Under the pieces are notes generated by a model. That model was not told where the DNA came from. It saw nothing but the letters and a program-made list of their open reading frames with translations, and made no database searches. From the NCBI GenBank assembly GCA_903891375.1, contig CAITEL010000015.1:1-15636 (forward strand): a DNA stretch of 15,636 bases. Reading direction: 5' to 3'. Positions 8,805-15,636 of this stretch are shown one piece after another. A program made the translations under genes and the position numbers. Positions within the stretch are counted from its first letter, which is position 1, and every line of letters starts with the position of its first letter. The stretch is from an uncultured Neisseriaceae bacterium. Its GTDB lineage: Bacteria > Pseudomonadota > Gammaproteobacteria > Burkholderiales > UBA11063.

Positions 8805-9110
8805 TTACCAGCTAGCCTTGACAATGCCAGGTACATCACCCTTTAATGCCAACTCTCTTAGTTTATTACGCGCTATGCCAAATTTACGGAATGTACCACG
8901 AGGGCGACCCGTAAGTGCGCAACGATTACGCTGTCTGGTTGGTGATGCGTTACGAGGTAGTTTTTGCAGAGCAACTCTTGCCTCAAACTTTTCATCATCG
9001 CCTTTCGAAGAATCATTTATTATTGAAAATAACGCTGTTCTTTTTGTAGCATATTTTGCCACTAAATCAGAACGTTTCTTTTCTCTTTCCACTAAAGCTT
9101 TTCTTGTCAT
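8805..9110 (-). CDS. rpsN: 30S ribosomal protein S14, zinc-free form
   Basis: The 101-residue protein is the long S14 class. It begins [20 protein letters not shown] and ends [40 protein letters not shown]. Only a single cysteine is present, so the four-cysteine zinc site of the short class is absent. S14 acts late in assembly of the 30S head. Its AAGGA Shine-Dalgarno overlaps the rplE stop. Confidence 0.97.
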   Translation of the reverse strand: MTRKALVEREKKRSDLVAKYATKRTALFSIINDSSKGDDEKFEARVALQKLPRNASPTRQRNRCALTGRPRGTFRKFGIARNKLRELALKGDVPGIVKASW

Positions 9111-9120
9111 TACTTAATCC

Positions 9121-9657
9121 TTATTTGATAGGAAAACTAAACGCTTTTAACAACGCTCTAGCTTCTTCGCTATTTTTTGCCGTTGTCGTAATTGTGATAT
9201 TCATACCACGCAAAGCATCGATTTTATCGTATTCAATCTCAGGGAATATGATTTGTTCCTTGATACCAAAATTATAATTTCCAAATTTGTCAAACGCTTT
9301 AGCAGGTAAACCCCTAAAGTCACGCACCCGTGGTAACGCCACCGATACTAAACGATCAAGAAATTCGTACATTTTATCTTTGCGCAAGGTAACTTTACAA
9401 CCAACTGGATAACCAGCTCTGATTTTGAAACCAGCAATAGATTTGCGTGCATTAGTTACTACAGGCTTTTGTCCTGATATTTTTGTCATATCTGACACAG
9501 CATGTTCCATAACTTTTTTATCTGCAATTGCTTCGCCAACACCCATATTAAGAGTGATTTTTTCGATACGAGGCACTTCCATAATTGATTTATAGTCAAA
9601 TTGTTTCATTAGATCAGCAACAACTGTACTATTATAGAATTCTTTTAATCTAGCCAT
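9121..9657 (-). CDS. rplE: 50S ribosomal protein L5
   Basis: L5 binds 5S rRNA and makes the central-protuberance bridge to S13. The 178-residue product has full family length, with [70 protein letters not shown] and [19 protein letters not shown]. It is flanked by rplX and rpsN with 10-base spacers and has AAGGAG 6 bases before the ATG. Confidence 0.97.
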   Translation of the reverse strand: MARLKEFYNSTVVADLMKQFDYKSIMEVPRIEKITLNMGVGEAIADKKVMEHAVSDMTKISGQKPVVTNARKSIAGFKIRAGYPVGCKVTLRKDKMYEFLDRLVSVALPRVRDFRGLPAKAFDKFGNYNFGIKEQIIFPEIEYDKIDALRGMNITITTTAKNSEEARALLKAFSFPIK

Positions 9658-9667
9658 TCATTACTCC

Positions 9668-9982
9668 TTAGCTAATCAATTCATTGTTTGATTTAAAAAT
9701 TCTGATTTTTTTACCATCTTCAATTTTAAACCCTACACGATCAGCTTTTTTTGTAGCGCTATTATAAATAGCAACATTTGAAACATGTATTGGCATAGTT
9801 TTATCAATAAAACCACCAGTAATACCTTTTACTGGATTTGGCTTAGCGTGCTTTTTAGCAACGTTAACACCTTCGACCACTACCTTTTCACCTTCTACAA
9901 CAACACGTAAAACTTGTCCAATTTTACCTTTGTCTTTACCTGTTATGACGATTACCTCATCGCCTTTACGAATTTTTCTCAT
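9668..9982 (-). CDS. rplX: 50S ribosomal protein L24
   Basis: L24 is an assembly initiator protein at the tunnel exit. The 104-residue product carries the KOW motif near the N-terminus ([20 protein letters not shown]) and [20 protein letters not shown], with the later block [20 protein letters not shown]. It lies 13 bases after rplN and 10 before rplE. Length is typical. Confidence 0.96.
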   Translation of the reverse strand: MRKIRKGDEVIVITGKDKGKIGQVLRVVVEGEKVVVEGVNVAKKHAKPNPVKGITGGFIDKTMPIHVSNVAIYNSATKKADRVGFKIEDGKKIRIFKSNNELIS

Positions 9983-9995
9983 AAAAACACCTATA

Positions 9996-10364
9996 TTAAA
10001 TTACTTCAGGAGCTAAAGATACTATCTTCATGAATTTTTCATTACGAAGCTCACGAGTAACAGGGCCAAAAATACGTGTACCGATTGGCTCTAACTTAGC
10101 GTTTAGCAATACTGCTGCGTTTGAATCGAACTTTATAAGTGAACCATCACTACGACGGATACCTTTTGCAGTTCTAACTACAACAGCATTATATACATCA
10201 CCTTTTTTTACACGCCCACGAGGAGCAGCATCTTTAATAGATACTTTAATTATGTCACCAACACCAGCGTAACGACGTTTTGAACCGCCTAACACTTTGA
10301 TGCACATAATTTTACGCGCACCTGTATTGTCAGCAACATCTAACAATGTTTGCATTTGAATCAT
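9996..10364 (-). CDS. rplN: 50S ribosomal protein L14
   Basis: L14 lies at the subunit interface and is the first protein of the spc block. From ATG at 10364 the product is 122 residues, starting [20 protein letters not shown], the family norm. GGAAAGG lies shortly upstream of this ATG. An upstream in-frame TTG at 10400 would add 12 unrelated residues, so I reject it. Blocks [39 protein letters not shown] and [12 protein letters not shown] are intact. The promoter at 10460-10488 drives it. Confidence 0.97.
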   Translation of the reverse strand: MIQMQTLLDVADNTGARKIMCIKVLGGSKRRYAGVGDIIKVSIKDAAPRGRVKKGDVYNAVVVRTAKGIRRSDGSLIKFDSNAAVLLNAKLEPIGTRIFGPVTRELRNEKFMKIVSLAPEVI

Positions 10365-10435
10365 ATTGATTTTACCTTTCCAACTTAACACGTCAAGCAA
10401 ACGGTCAGTATTGGACCCATTGTATTGGGAACCAG

Positions 10436-10441
10436 ATTATA
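10436..10441 (-). promoter_or_regulatory. Second candidate -10 element for the spc block
   Basis: A perfect TATAAT reads on the minus strand about 24 bases downstream of the main -10 (TACAAT at 10465-10460). No good -35 lies 16-18 bases upstream of it. It may be a weak second start, or chance. Confidence 0.35.
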
Positions 10442-10459
10442 CTGTGAATTGAGTTTGCC

Positions 10460-10488
10460 ATTGTACCATAATATACCACTGAATGCAA
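10460..10488 (-). promoter_or_regulatory. spc-block promoter upstream of rplN
   Basis: On the minus strand TTGCAT (10488-10483) and TACAAT (10465-10460) are exactly 17 bases apart, and the -10 is preceded by TGG, giving an extended -10 (TGnTACAAT). It lies between the S10-block terminator and rplN, leaving a leader of roughly 90 bases. That leader contains a weak CCCA/TGGG hairpin near 10415-10428. Confidence 0.75.
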
Positions 10489-10506
10489 ATTTATTTATAA
10501 ATTTCT

Positions 10507-10541
10507 AAAAAAAGACCCTCGCATAAGTGAGGATCTTTTTT
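10507..10541 (-). terminator. Intrinsic terminator after rpsQ (end of S10 block)
   Basis: On the minus strand GATCCTC (10535-10529) pairs with GAGGGTC (10520-10514) around an 8-base loop, with one G-U pair, and is followed by seven U residues. An A-run upstream means it could also act on plus-strand transcripts. It starts right after the rpsQ stop and separates S10 from spc transcription. Confidence 0.85.
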
Positions 10542-10543
10542 AT

Positions 10544-10792
10544 CTACGCTTTAGTAGCAATAGATTCAACTATCCATGATTTTGTCTTCGATATTGGTTT
10601 TGATTCCTTTATCGTTACAAGATCACCAATTTTGAATTGATTTACTTCATCATGTGCATGGTATTTTTTAAATCTTTTAACAATTTTACCATATAAAGGA
10701 TGTTTAACACTACGCTCAACTAAAACAGTAACTGTTTTATCACGTGCATCACTAACAACTTTACCTACTAATGTACGACTGATTTTTGGCAT
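10544..10792 (-). CDS. rpsQ: 30S ribosomal protein S17
   Basis: S17 is an OB-fold primary 16S rRNA binder. The 82-residue product has [60 protein letters not shown] and [12 protein letters not shown]. It begins 1 base after the rpmC stop, and its AAAGG Shine-Dalgarno lies inside rpmC. It is the last gene of the S10 block, directly before the terminator. Confidence 0.97.
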   Translation of the reverse strand: MPKISRTLVGKVVSDARDKTVTVLVERSVKHPLYGKIVKRFKKYHAHDEVNQFKIGDLVTIKESKPISKTKSWIVESIATKA

Positions 10793-10793
10793 A

Positions 10794-10982
10794 TTAAGCT
10801 ACCTTTTCTCGTAAAATCGTTCTAACTCGCGCAATATTACGACGCACCGCTCTCAATTCGCTTGTTTTGGTCAATTGTTGCATTGACGCTTGCATGCGTA
10901 ATGAGAAGTGAGCTTTTAAAAGCGCTTCCAATTCAGTATTCAGCTCCAACGCTGATTTAGCTCTTAATTCTGTTGACTTCAT
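10794..10982 (-). CDS. rpmC: 50S ribosomal protein L29
   Basis: L29 is a small two-helix protein at the tunnel exit that, with L23, forms the docking site for SRP and trigger factor. The 62-residue product starts [20 protein letters not shown] and ends [16 protein letters not shown], as expected. Its ATG overlaps the rplP stop in an ATGA (10979-10982), indicating translational coupling. Confidence 0.96.
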   Translation of the reverse strand: MKSTELRAKSALELNTELEALLKAHFSLRMQASMQQLTKTSELRAVRRNIARVRTILREKVA

Positions 10983-11398
10983 TTACTACCAACCTGTCTT
11001 ACAACAAAAACTGTTTGAAATGGTAACTTAGCCGCTGCAAGTCTAAATGCCTCACGTGCCAGCTCTTCAGTTACACCATCCATTTCGTATAGAACTTTTC
11101 CTGGTTGTATTTCTGCTACGAAATACTCAGGAGAACCTTTTCCTCCACCCATACGTACTTCCGCAGGTTTTCTAGAGATAGGTTTGTCAGGAAAAACACG
11201 AATCCATACACGTCCACCACGTTTGATATGACGAGTCATAGCACGACGTGCTGCTTCTATTTGGCGTGAAGTTAAACGACCACGTGAAATAGATTTTAGA
11301 CCAAATTCACCGAAATTGATATTAGCACCACGAGTGGCTAAACCAGTATTACGGCCTTTTTGTTGTTTACGATATTTTAATCTATTCGGCTGTAACAT
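10979..11398 (-). CDS. rplP: 50S ribosomal protein L16
   Basis: L16 lies close to the peptidyl-transferase and A-site tRNA region. The 139-residue product has [60 protein letters not shown] and EEAFR-like [19 protein letters not shown]. Arg82 corresponds to the arginine hydroxylated in E. coli L16. The gene starts within the last 17 bases of rpsC and ends in a 4-base overlap with rpmC. Confidence 0.97.
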   Translation of the reverse strand: MLQPNRLKYRKQQKGRNTGLATRGANINFGEFGLKSISRGRLTSRQIEAARRAMTRHIKRGGRVWIRVFPDKPISRKPAEVRMGGGKGSPEYFVAEIQPGKVLYEMDGVTEELAREAFRLAAAKLPFQTVFVVRQVGSK

Positions 11399-12167
11399 CG
11401 TCTGTTCCTACCTTTCTTTTTCTTGGTGTTGTAGTTGGTTTTTTATTTGCCCCTGGTCTTCTAGTATTAGGAGCATCATTAAACCTTTTCTCCCTTTTTA
11501 CTTCAATACTCTCAATTTTTTCGTATTTCTTAGAAGTAACATTAAAATCACCTCTATAAATCCATACTTTAATACCGATAATACCGTATGTAGTCAACGC
11601 TTCACTCGTTGCATATTCCACATTAGCTTTTAATGTATGTAGAGGAACACGACCTTCACGATACCATTCGCTACGAGCAATATCAACACCATTTAATCGA
11701 CCTGACGCCATGATTTTTACACCAACAGCTCCAGCTTTCATAGTTGTTTGCATTGCACGTTTCATCGCACGACGAAATGCTATACGCTTTTCAATTTGTT
11801 GTGATACTTGATCACCAACAATTTGAGCATTTAACTCTGGTTTTCTAATTTCTTCCACATTTAAGTGTAATGAAACTGAAGTCATTTTTTGCAATTCTAA
11901 TTTGATTTGCTCAATGCCTTCACCTTTTTTGCCAATTAACACTCCTGGGCGTGCCGTAAATACAGTAACTTTAACACTTTTTGCTGGACGTTCAATTAAT
12001 ACACGACCAATTGCTGCACGTTTACCGTATTTCTTCATCAAATATTGACGAATGTTAACGTCTTCAAGCAAAATTGCCGCAAAATTATTCGTGCTAGCAA
12101 ACCAGCGTGAAGACCAGTCTTTGGTTACTGCTAATCTAAAACCACGAGGATCTATCTTTTGTCCCAT
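11382..12167 (-). CDS. rpsC: 30S ribosomal protein S3
   Basis: S3 forms the mRNA entry site. The 261-residue product carries an N-terminal KH domain with [20 protein letters not shown] (GKKG loop at 79-82) and mRNA-entry basic residues Arg132, Arg133 and Lys136 in [10 protein letters not shown]. The S3 C-terminal domain includes [19 protein letters not shown] and [11 protein letters not shown]. From about 222 a basic, Pro/Thr-rich tail extends past the 233-residue E. coli protein. The gene overlaps rplP by 17 bases. Confidence 0.97.
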   Translation of the reverse strand: MGQKIDPRGFRLAVTKDWSSRWFASTNNFAAILLEDVNIRQYLMKKYGKRAAIGRVLIERPAKSVKVTVFTARPGVLIGKKGEGIEQIKLELQKMTSVSLHLNVEEIRKPELNAQIVGDQVSQQIEKRIAFRRAMKRAMQTTMKAGAVGVKIMASGRLNGVDIARSEWYREGRVPLHTLKANVEYATSEALTTYGIIGIKVWIYRGDFNVTSKKYEKIESIEVKREKRFNDAPNTRRPGANKKPTTTPRKRKVGTDDVTAE

Positions 12168-12176
12168 GTTTACTCC

Positions 12177-12506
12177 TTAGTTTCCAACCACAATGTTTAT
12201 GTGGCAGGTTTGCTTTTCAATTTTGTTACCACGACCTTTTGCTCGAGCCATAAAACGCTTCAAGCTTGGACCTTTATCAATATAAATCTCTTTAACTCTA
12301 AGAGAATCTATATCAGCACCTTCATTATGTTCAGCATTTGCTATTGCTGACTCCAGCGTTTTTTTAAGAATTCCTGCAGATTTTTTCTGTGTGAATTCTA
12401 ATAAATTTAACGCTTTCGCTACATCTAAACCGCGAATTAAATCAGCAACTAGCCTACACTTTTGTGCCGATACGCGAATATTTTTTGAATGAGCAGATAC
12501 TTGCAT
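12177..12506 (-). CDS. rplV: 50S ribosomal protein L22
   Basis: L22 lines the exit tunnel, where its beta-hairpin loop meets nascent chains and macrolides. Two ATGs are adjacent (12509, 12506). AAGGAG lies only 3 bases from the first and 6 from the second. The second gives 109 residues, which fits my memory of betaproteobacterial L22. Blocks [35 protein letters not shown] and the hairpin region [20 protein letters not shown] (78-97) are present. It lies 10 bases after rpsS. Confidence 0.95.
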   Translation of the reverse strand: MQVSAHSKNIRVSAQKCRLVADLIRGLDVAKALNLLEFTQKKSAGILKKTLESAIANAEHNEGADIDSLRVKEIYIDKGPSLKRFMARAKGRGNKIEKQTCHINIVVGN

Positions 12507-12516
12507 CATTTACTCC

Positions 12517-12792
12517 TTATTTCTTTGCTTTCTTATCGGCAACGTGACCTTTAAAAGTACGAGTTAATGAAAACTCCCCTAGTTTATGGCCAACCATGTT
12601 ATCTGTAATATACACAGGTACATGTGCTTTTCCATTATGCACAGCAATAGTTATTCCAATCATATCTGGAACTATTGTTGAACGTCTTGACCAAGTTTTA
12701 ATTGGGCGCTTGTCACTTTTTTCGACAGCAACTAATACTTTATCAATTAAATGGTGGTCTACAAAAGGCCCTTTTTTTAATGAACGAGTCAT
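12517..12792 (-). CDS. rpsS: 30S ribosomal protein S19
   Basis: S19 lies in the 30S head with S13. The 91-residue product begins [20 protein letters not shown] and has [40 protein letters not shown] and [20 protein letters not shown], which are all signature segments. It sits between rplB (18-base gap) and rplV (10-base gap) as in other S10 operons. Confidence 0.97.
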   Translation of the reverse strand: MTRSLKKGPFVDHHLIDKVLVAVEKSDKRPIKTWSRRSTIVPDMIGITIAVHNGKAHVPVYITDNMVGHKLGEFSLTRTFKGHVADKKAKK

Positions 12793-12810
12793 TTTAATCT
12801 TCCCTTACTA

Positions 12811-13638
12811 CTATTTTCTACGACGATCACGAATAATCAAGTGATCAGTACGTTTATTGTTACGAGTTTTCTTACCTTTAGTATGTAAGCCCCAAGGTGA
12901 AACAGGATGACGACCTGCCGCAGTTTTACCTTCACCACCACCATGTGGATGATCTACAGGGTTCATTGCAACACCGCGTACTGTTGGTCTAATACCAAGC
13001 CATCTTTTAACCCCCGCTTTACCATATTGGCGTAAGCTATGGTCAGAATTACCAACTTCACCGATGGTAGCCTTGCAGTCTATATGCACTTTACGAATTT
13101 CACCAGAACGTAAACGTAACTGAGCATAAATGCCATCACGTCCAAGTAACTGAACTGAACTTCCAGCAGAACGTGCTAATTGCGCACCTTTACCAGGACT
13201 CATTTCAATACAGTGAATAGTAGTACCAACAGGAATGTTTCTTAATGGTAATGTATTACCTACTTTTATTGGCGCATCATTACTTGATAACACAGGACTA
13301 CCTATTGCCAAGCCTTTTGGTGCAATCATGTATCTTCTTTCACCATCAGCATAACAAATTAATGCTATGTGTGATGTCCTGTTTGGATCGTATTCAATAC
13401 GCTCAACTTTACCAGGGATACCAATTTTATTTCGTTTAAAATCTATAAGACGATAATGCTGTTTATGGCCACCACCTTTATGTCTTACAGTAATTACACC
13501 ACGATTATTACGCCCAGAACCTCGGATTTGCTTTTCCAAAAGAGGGGCAAACGGCTCACCTTTGTGAAGACCTTCAGTCACCACTTTAACAACACCACGT
13601 TGACCTGGTGTAGTTGGTTTTAATTTTCTAATTGCCAT
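12811..13638 (-). CDS. rplB: 50S ribosomal protein L2
   Basis: L2 is needed for subunit association and supports peptidyl transfer. The 275-residue product has the OB and SH3-like domains, with [20 protein letters not shown] and LIAP-type [19 protein letters not shown], plus [20 protein letters not shown] and [19 protein letters not shown]. His230 in the [12 protein letters not shown] segment matches the conserved E. coli His229. Length is typical. It lies 10 bases after rplW. Confidence 0.98.
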   Translation of the reverse strand: MAIRKLKPTTPGQRGVVKVVTEGLHKGEPFAPLLEKQIRGSGRNNRGVITVRHKGGGHKQHYRLIDFKRNKIGIPGKVERIEYDPNRTSHIALICYADGERRYMIAPKGLAIGSPVLSSNDAPIKVGNTLPLRNIPVGTTIHCIEMSPGKGAQLARSAGSSVQLLGRDGIYAQLRLRSGEIRKVHIDCKATIGEVGNSDHSLRQYGKAGVKRWLGIRPTVRGVAMNPVDHPHGGGEGKTAAGRHPVSPWGLHTKGKKTRNNKRTDHLIIRDRRRK

Positions 13639-13648
13639 GATTTACTCC

Positions 13649-13948
13649 CTACTTCTGACTTGATGCTAAATCAAAGTTTTGACCAGGAATAAGACAAATA
13701 TAAGCCTTTTTCCAATCAGACCTTTTACCAGTAAAGCGACTAAATTTCTTTACTTTACCTTTTACATTTATAGTTGATACTTTAGCTACTTTTGCACCAA
13801 ATATTAACTCAAATGCTTGCTTAACATCTGCTTTTGTTGCACTTTTCAATACTTTAAAAACAACTTGTTCTTTTTTTTCAGCAACAATATTTGACTTTTC
13901 TGTTATTAATGGATTAATTAATACATTATATAGATCTATTTTTTTCAT
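13649..13948 (-). CDS. rplW: 50S ribosomal protein L23
   Basis: L23 is the tunnel-exit docking protein for trigger factor and SRP. I prefer ATG at 13948 (99 residues, [20 protein letters not shown]) over the ATG at 13954. AGGAG lies 8 bases before 13948 but only 2 before 13954, and 13948 makes a 4-base ATGA overlap with the rplD stop. Blocks [40 protein letters not shown] and GRRSD-like [14 protein letters not shown] fit the family. Confidence 0.95.
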   Translation of the reverse strand: MKKIDLYNVLINPLITEKSNIVAEKKEQVVFKVLKSATKADVKQAFELIFGAKVAKVSTINVKGKVKKFSRFTGKRSDWKKAYICLIPGQNFDLASSQK

Positions 13949-14571
13949 ACCCATTGCTCCTGTAATTTTTCAACCGCTTTTTGGCTGATTACAACTTTCT
14001 CACAGCGCAATAGACTATATGGATCTAATTGATGAACTTCTAAAATCAATACATTTGGTAAGTTTCTTGAAGCTAAGTATAACTCTTCAGATAATTCATC
14101 CACAACCATCAACACTGTACCATTTGCTAGCGACATATTATTTAAAATTTCGATGAAACCTTTTGTTTTAGGTGCATTCAATACAATGTCGTCTGCAACA
14201 ATAAATCTTTCATCACGTACTAATTGAGATAAAATTGAAGTTAATGCAGCACGATACATTTTACGATTGATTTTTTGTGTAAAGTTTTCCTCTGGACGAT
14301 TAGGGAAAATCTTACCACCACCACGCCATAAAGGAGATGACGCCATACCAGCACGAGCACGACCTGTACCCTTTTGCTTAAATGGTTTACGAGTTGATTT
14401 TGCAACTTCGCCTCTTTCTTTTTGGGCACGGGTACCACTACGCGCATTAGCTAAAAATGCGGTTACTACTTGATGAATCAATGCTTCGTTGTAATCTTTT
14501 GCGAATACCGCTTCGTTTACAGCTAAAACACCTACATCTTGACCTTTTGTGTTTATAACTTTTAATTCCAT
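13945..14571 (-). CDS. rplD: 50S ribosomal protein L4
   Basis: L4 reaches the exit tunnel through a long loop, and in E. coli it represses the S10 operon by binding its leader. The 208-residue product has full family length. The tunnel loop is at about 58-95 ([20 protein letters not shown], then [16 protein letters not shown]). Its ATG overlaps the rplC stop by one base (TAATG) and its stop overlaps rplW, so all three are likely coupled. If L4 autoregulation persists here, the target would be the 15241-15304 leader. Confidence 0.97.
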   Translation of the reverse strand: MELKVINTKGQDVGVLAVNEAVFAKDYNEALIHQVVTAFLANARSGTRAQKERGEVAKSTRKPFKQKGTGRARAGMASSPLWRGGGKIFPNRPEENFTQKINRKMYRAALTSILSQLVRDERFIVADDIVLNAPKTKGFIEILNNMSLANGTVLMVVDELSEELYLASRNLPNVLILEVHQLDPYSLLRCEKVVISQKAVEKLQEQWV

Positions 14572-15215
14572 TATGCACCCACCTTCACACTAGGTCTAAC
14601 AACTATCTTGCCACCCTTACTACCAGGTATTGCGCCTTTAATTAGAATCAATCCACGTTCATTATCCACACGTACCACTTCTAAATTTTGGGTAGTAATT
14701 TGTACATTACCTAAATGTCCCGCCATTTTTTTACCTGGGAATACACGACCTGGATCTTGTCTTTGACCAATCGAACCTGGAGTGTTATGTGATTTAGAAT
14801 TACCATGTGATGCACGATTTGAAGAGAAATGATGGCGTTTAATAACACCAGAAAAACCCTTACCTTTTGATGTACCAGTAACATCAACTAAATTACCTGC
14901 CGCAAAAATATCAACCGCAACTGTATTACCTGGTTGCAAATTTGCTAACTCTTCAGCCGTTACAGTGAACTCATGTAACATGCTACCTGCCTCAACACCT
15001 GCTTTTGCATAGTGTCCTTTTAGAGGCTTACTTACACGACTTGCTCTTTTTGTACCAAAAGCAACTTGAACAGCATTGTAGCCGTCTGTGTCTGTCGTTT
15101 TAACTTGAACAACACGATTATTTTCTACCAATAAAACAGTAACAGGAATTGTGCTACCATCTTCAGCAAAAACACGAGTCATTCCTAGTTTTTGACCTAA
15201 TAAACCAAGACTCAT
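14571..15215 (-). CDS. rplC: 50S ribosomal protein L3
   Basis: L3 is an early assembly protein reaching the peptidyl-transferase centre. From ATG at 15215 it has 214 residues, starting [26 protein letters not shown] lies 8 bases upstream. A GTG at 15287 would add 24 residues read through the leader hairpins and is rejected. The conserved loop [20 protein letters not shown] (147-166) holds the glutamine region methylated in E. coli L3. It is the first gene of the block: rpsJ, normally just upstream, is absent. Confidence 0.96.
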   Translation of the reverse strand: MSLGLLGQKLGMTRVFAEDGSTIPVTVLLVENNRVVQVKTTDTDGYNAVQVAFGTKRASRVSKPLKGHYAKAGVEAGSMLHEFTVTAEELANLQPGNTVAVDIFAAGNLVDVTGTSKGKGFSGVIKRHHFSSNRASHGNSKSHNTPGSIGQRQDPGRVFPGKKMAGHLGNVQITTQNLEVVRVDNERGLILIKGAIPGSKGGKIVVRPSVKVGA

Positions 15216-15240
15216 TTTCTTTACCTTTCTGTTATTATTT

Positions 15241-15304
15241 CCTTGCAGCGCAAGGCGTTGGTTACAATTGACCAACAACAAAATCACACTAGTATACTAG
15301 TGAG
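15241..15304 (-). promoter_or_regulatory. Structured 5' leader of the rplC operon (three hairpins)
   Basis: On the minus-strand transcript three stem-loops follow in tandem. The first is the perfect palindrome CACTAGTATACTAGTG (15302-15287), 6 bp with a 4-base loop. The second is GTTGGT/ACCAAC (15276-15257), 6 bp with an 8-base loop. The third is CCTTGC/GCAAGG (15255-15241), 6 bp with a 3-base loop. They start at the predicted transcript start and end 25 bases before the ATG. A role in autoregulation by L4 or another r-protein is inference. Confidence 0.6.
15287..15302. repeat. Perfect 16-bp palindrome at the rplC transcription start
   Basis: CACTAGTATACTAGTG is identical on both strands. 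It lies directly after the expected start of transcription for the rplC promoter. It may be a DNA operator for a dimeric regulator, or the first hairpin of the leader RNA. Confidence 0.7.
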
Positions 15305-15311
15305 AACCGCA

Positions 15312-15341
15312 ATTTTAACATATGTTTGTGATTTATTGCAA
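15312..15341 (-). promoter_or_regulatory. S10-block (rplC) promoter
   Basis: On the minus strand TTGCAA (15341-15336) and TAAAAT (15317-15312) are 18 bases apart, with TGT before the -10 giving an extended -10 (TGTTAAAAT). Transcription would start near 15305, giving a leader of about 90 bases to rplC. Confidence 0.7.
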
Positions 15342-15558
15342 CTTTTTGTGATAATAAAATTTTTGTTGATACTTGAATGGGCGGATAGAAGTAAGTAGTA
15401 TTTGTATTTTTCTAAAGAATTTTGGAGCGCAAGACTAGTATTTTAAATTAATTTGGATAAAATTCGTCATCTAGAATTTGTGCAAGGACACATTCGCAGT
15501 TTTCAGGGAAATTTTTTCAGATTATGCTGGTAGGCAAAAACTGAACCAGTAGTGAAGA
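15342..15558. other. Non-coding, AT-rich intergenic stretch
   Basis: I see no ORF with a Shine-Dalgarno, no tRNA or rRNA, and no trace of rpsJ on either strand. A weak CTGGT/ACCAG inverted repeat lies at 15527-15549. Otherwise nothing is recognised here. Confidence 0.5.
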
Positions 15559-15563
15559 TATAA

Positions 15564-15600
15564 TTTAATGTTAAAATTGGGTTTAAATTCAAACATTAAA
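15564..15600. repeat. 9-bp inverted repeat upstream of a plus-strand start
   Basis: TTTAATGTT (15564-15572) and AACATTAAA (15592-15600) are exact reverse complements around 19 bases. The left arm overlaps an extended -10-like TGTTAAAAT (15569-15577) and abuts TATAAT (15559-15564). It could be an operator or a leader hairpin for the gene starting at 15631. AT-richness makes chance possible. Confidence 0.4.
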
Positions 15601-15630
15601 AACTATATTATTTATGAAAGGTTCAAATTT

Positions 15631-15636
15631 ATGTCA
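15631..15636 (+). CDS. Probable start of a divergent plus-strand gene (only two codons in window)
   Basis: ATG TCA ends the window. GAAAGG (15616-15621) lies 9 bases before the ATG, the same kind of Shine-Dalgarno seen before rplC and rplN, and -10-like elements lie at 15559-15577. An alternative start, ATG at 15614, is also open to the edge. Product unknown. If real, it means the gene upstream of rplC is divergent and is not rpsJ. Confidence 0.35.

Noticed and set aside
8805..9110. Zinc-independent S14 beside zinc-binding L36 as a sign of mixed origin
   Set aside because: This combination is common in proteobacteria and does not indicate transfer.
8707..9117. 136-codon plus-strand open frame opposite rpsH/rpsN
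   Set aside because: It is antisense to S8 and S14, shows no domain and no ribosome site, and is explained by the opposite strand.
10365..10400. N-terminal extension of L14 from a TTG at 10400
   Set aside because: The ATG at 10364 gives the normal 122-residue L14 and has a strong GGAAAGG upstream.
11548..11556. RGD tripeptide in S3 (YRGDF) as an adhesion motif
   Set aside because: It lies within the conserved S3 C-terminal domain of a cytoplasmic ribosomal protein and is ordinary family sequence.
13949..13954. L23 start at ATG 13954
   Set aside because: The Shine-Dalgarno is only 2 bases away; ATG 13948 has 8-base spacing and forms an ATGA with the rplD stop. Only two residues differ.
14241..14447. 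68-codon minus-strand open frame inside rplD
   Set aside because: It is an out-of-frame shadow of the L4 tunnel-loop coding region with a low-complexity product and no Shine-Dalgarno.
15216..15287. N-terminal extension of L3 from a GTG at 15287 (24 extra residues)
   Set aside because: It lies inside the leader hairpins, has no suitable Shine-Dalgarno, and the ATG at 15215 with GAAAGG gives the standard L3 N-terminus.

Overview
The window is almost entirely the conserved S10-spc-alpha ribosomal protein supercluster, read on the minus strand from about 15305 down to 1634. Protein-level features point to a low-GC (mid-30s percent by eye) betaproteobacterium, perhaps near the Neisseriales. infA lies between secY and rpmJ, which is the betaproteobacterial arrangement. 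L36 begins [16 protein letters not shown]22 counts to 109 residues from its second Met. HslV carries the short MEQFxG propeptide. RpoA ends in an [12 protein letters not shown] tail. TAA, TAG and TGA all end recognisable genes, so the code is standard. The placement rests on remembered family sequences, not on a search.

Layout from left to right. Positions 1-828 (minus) hold the N-terminal part of a secreted calcineurin-like phosphoesterase of the acid-sphingomyelinase/endopolyphosphatase type, cut by the window edge. After a 183-base divergent promoter region comes hslV (plus), without hslU beside it. A bidirectional terminator at 1573-1611 separates hslV from the convergent ribosomal cluster. 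The alpha block is rpsM-rpsK-rpsD-rpoA-rplQ (4521 to 1634) with its own promoter. The spc block is rplN-rplX-rplE-rpsN-rpsH-rplF-rplR-rpsE-rpmD-rplO-secY-infA-rpmJ (10364 to 4632), also with its own promoter. The S10 block is rplC-rplD-rplW-rplB-rpsS-rplV-rpsC-rplP-rpmC-rpsQ (15215 to 10544), closed by an intrinsic terminator. Positions 15216-15630 are non-coding, and a plus-strand gene probably starts at 15631.

These genes build both ribosomal subunits, together with RNA polymerase alpha, initiation factor IF-1 and the SecY translocon channel. Many neighbours are translationally coupled by ATGA, TAATG or 1-20 base spacings. The main departures from the textbook order are these: rpsJ (S10) is missing from the head of the S10 block; rplC has its own promoter and a compact leader with three successive hairpins; and hslV stands alone. 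No mobile element, CRISPR array, tRNA or rRNA was seen. I found no clearly new multi-gene system. The rplC leader and its lost rpsJ are the most interesting signals.
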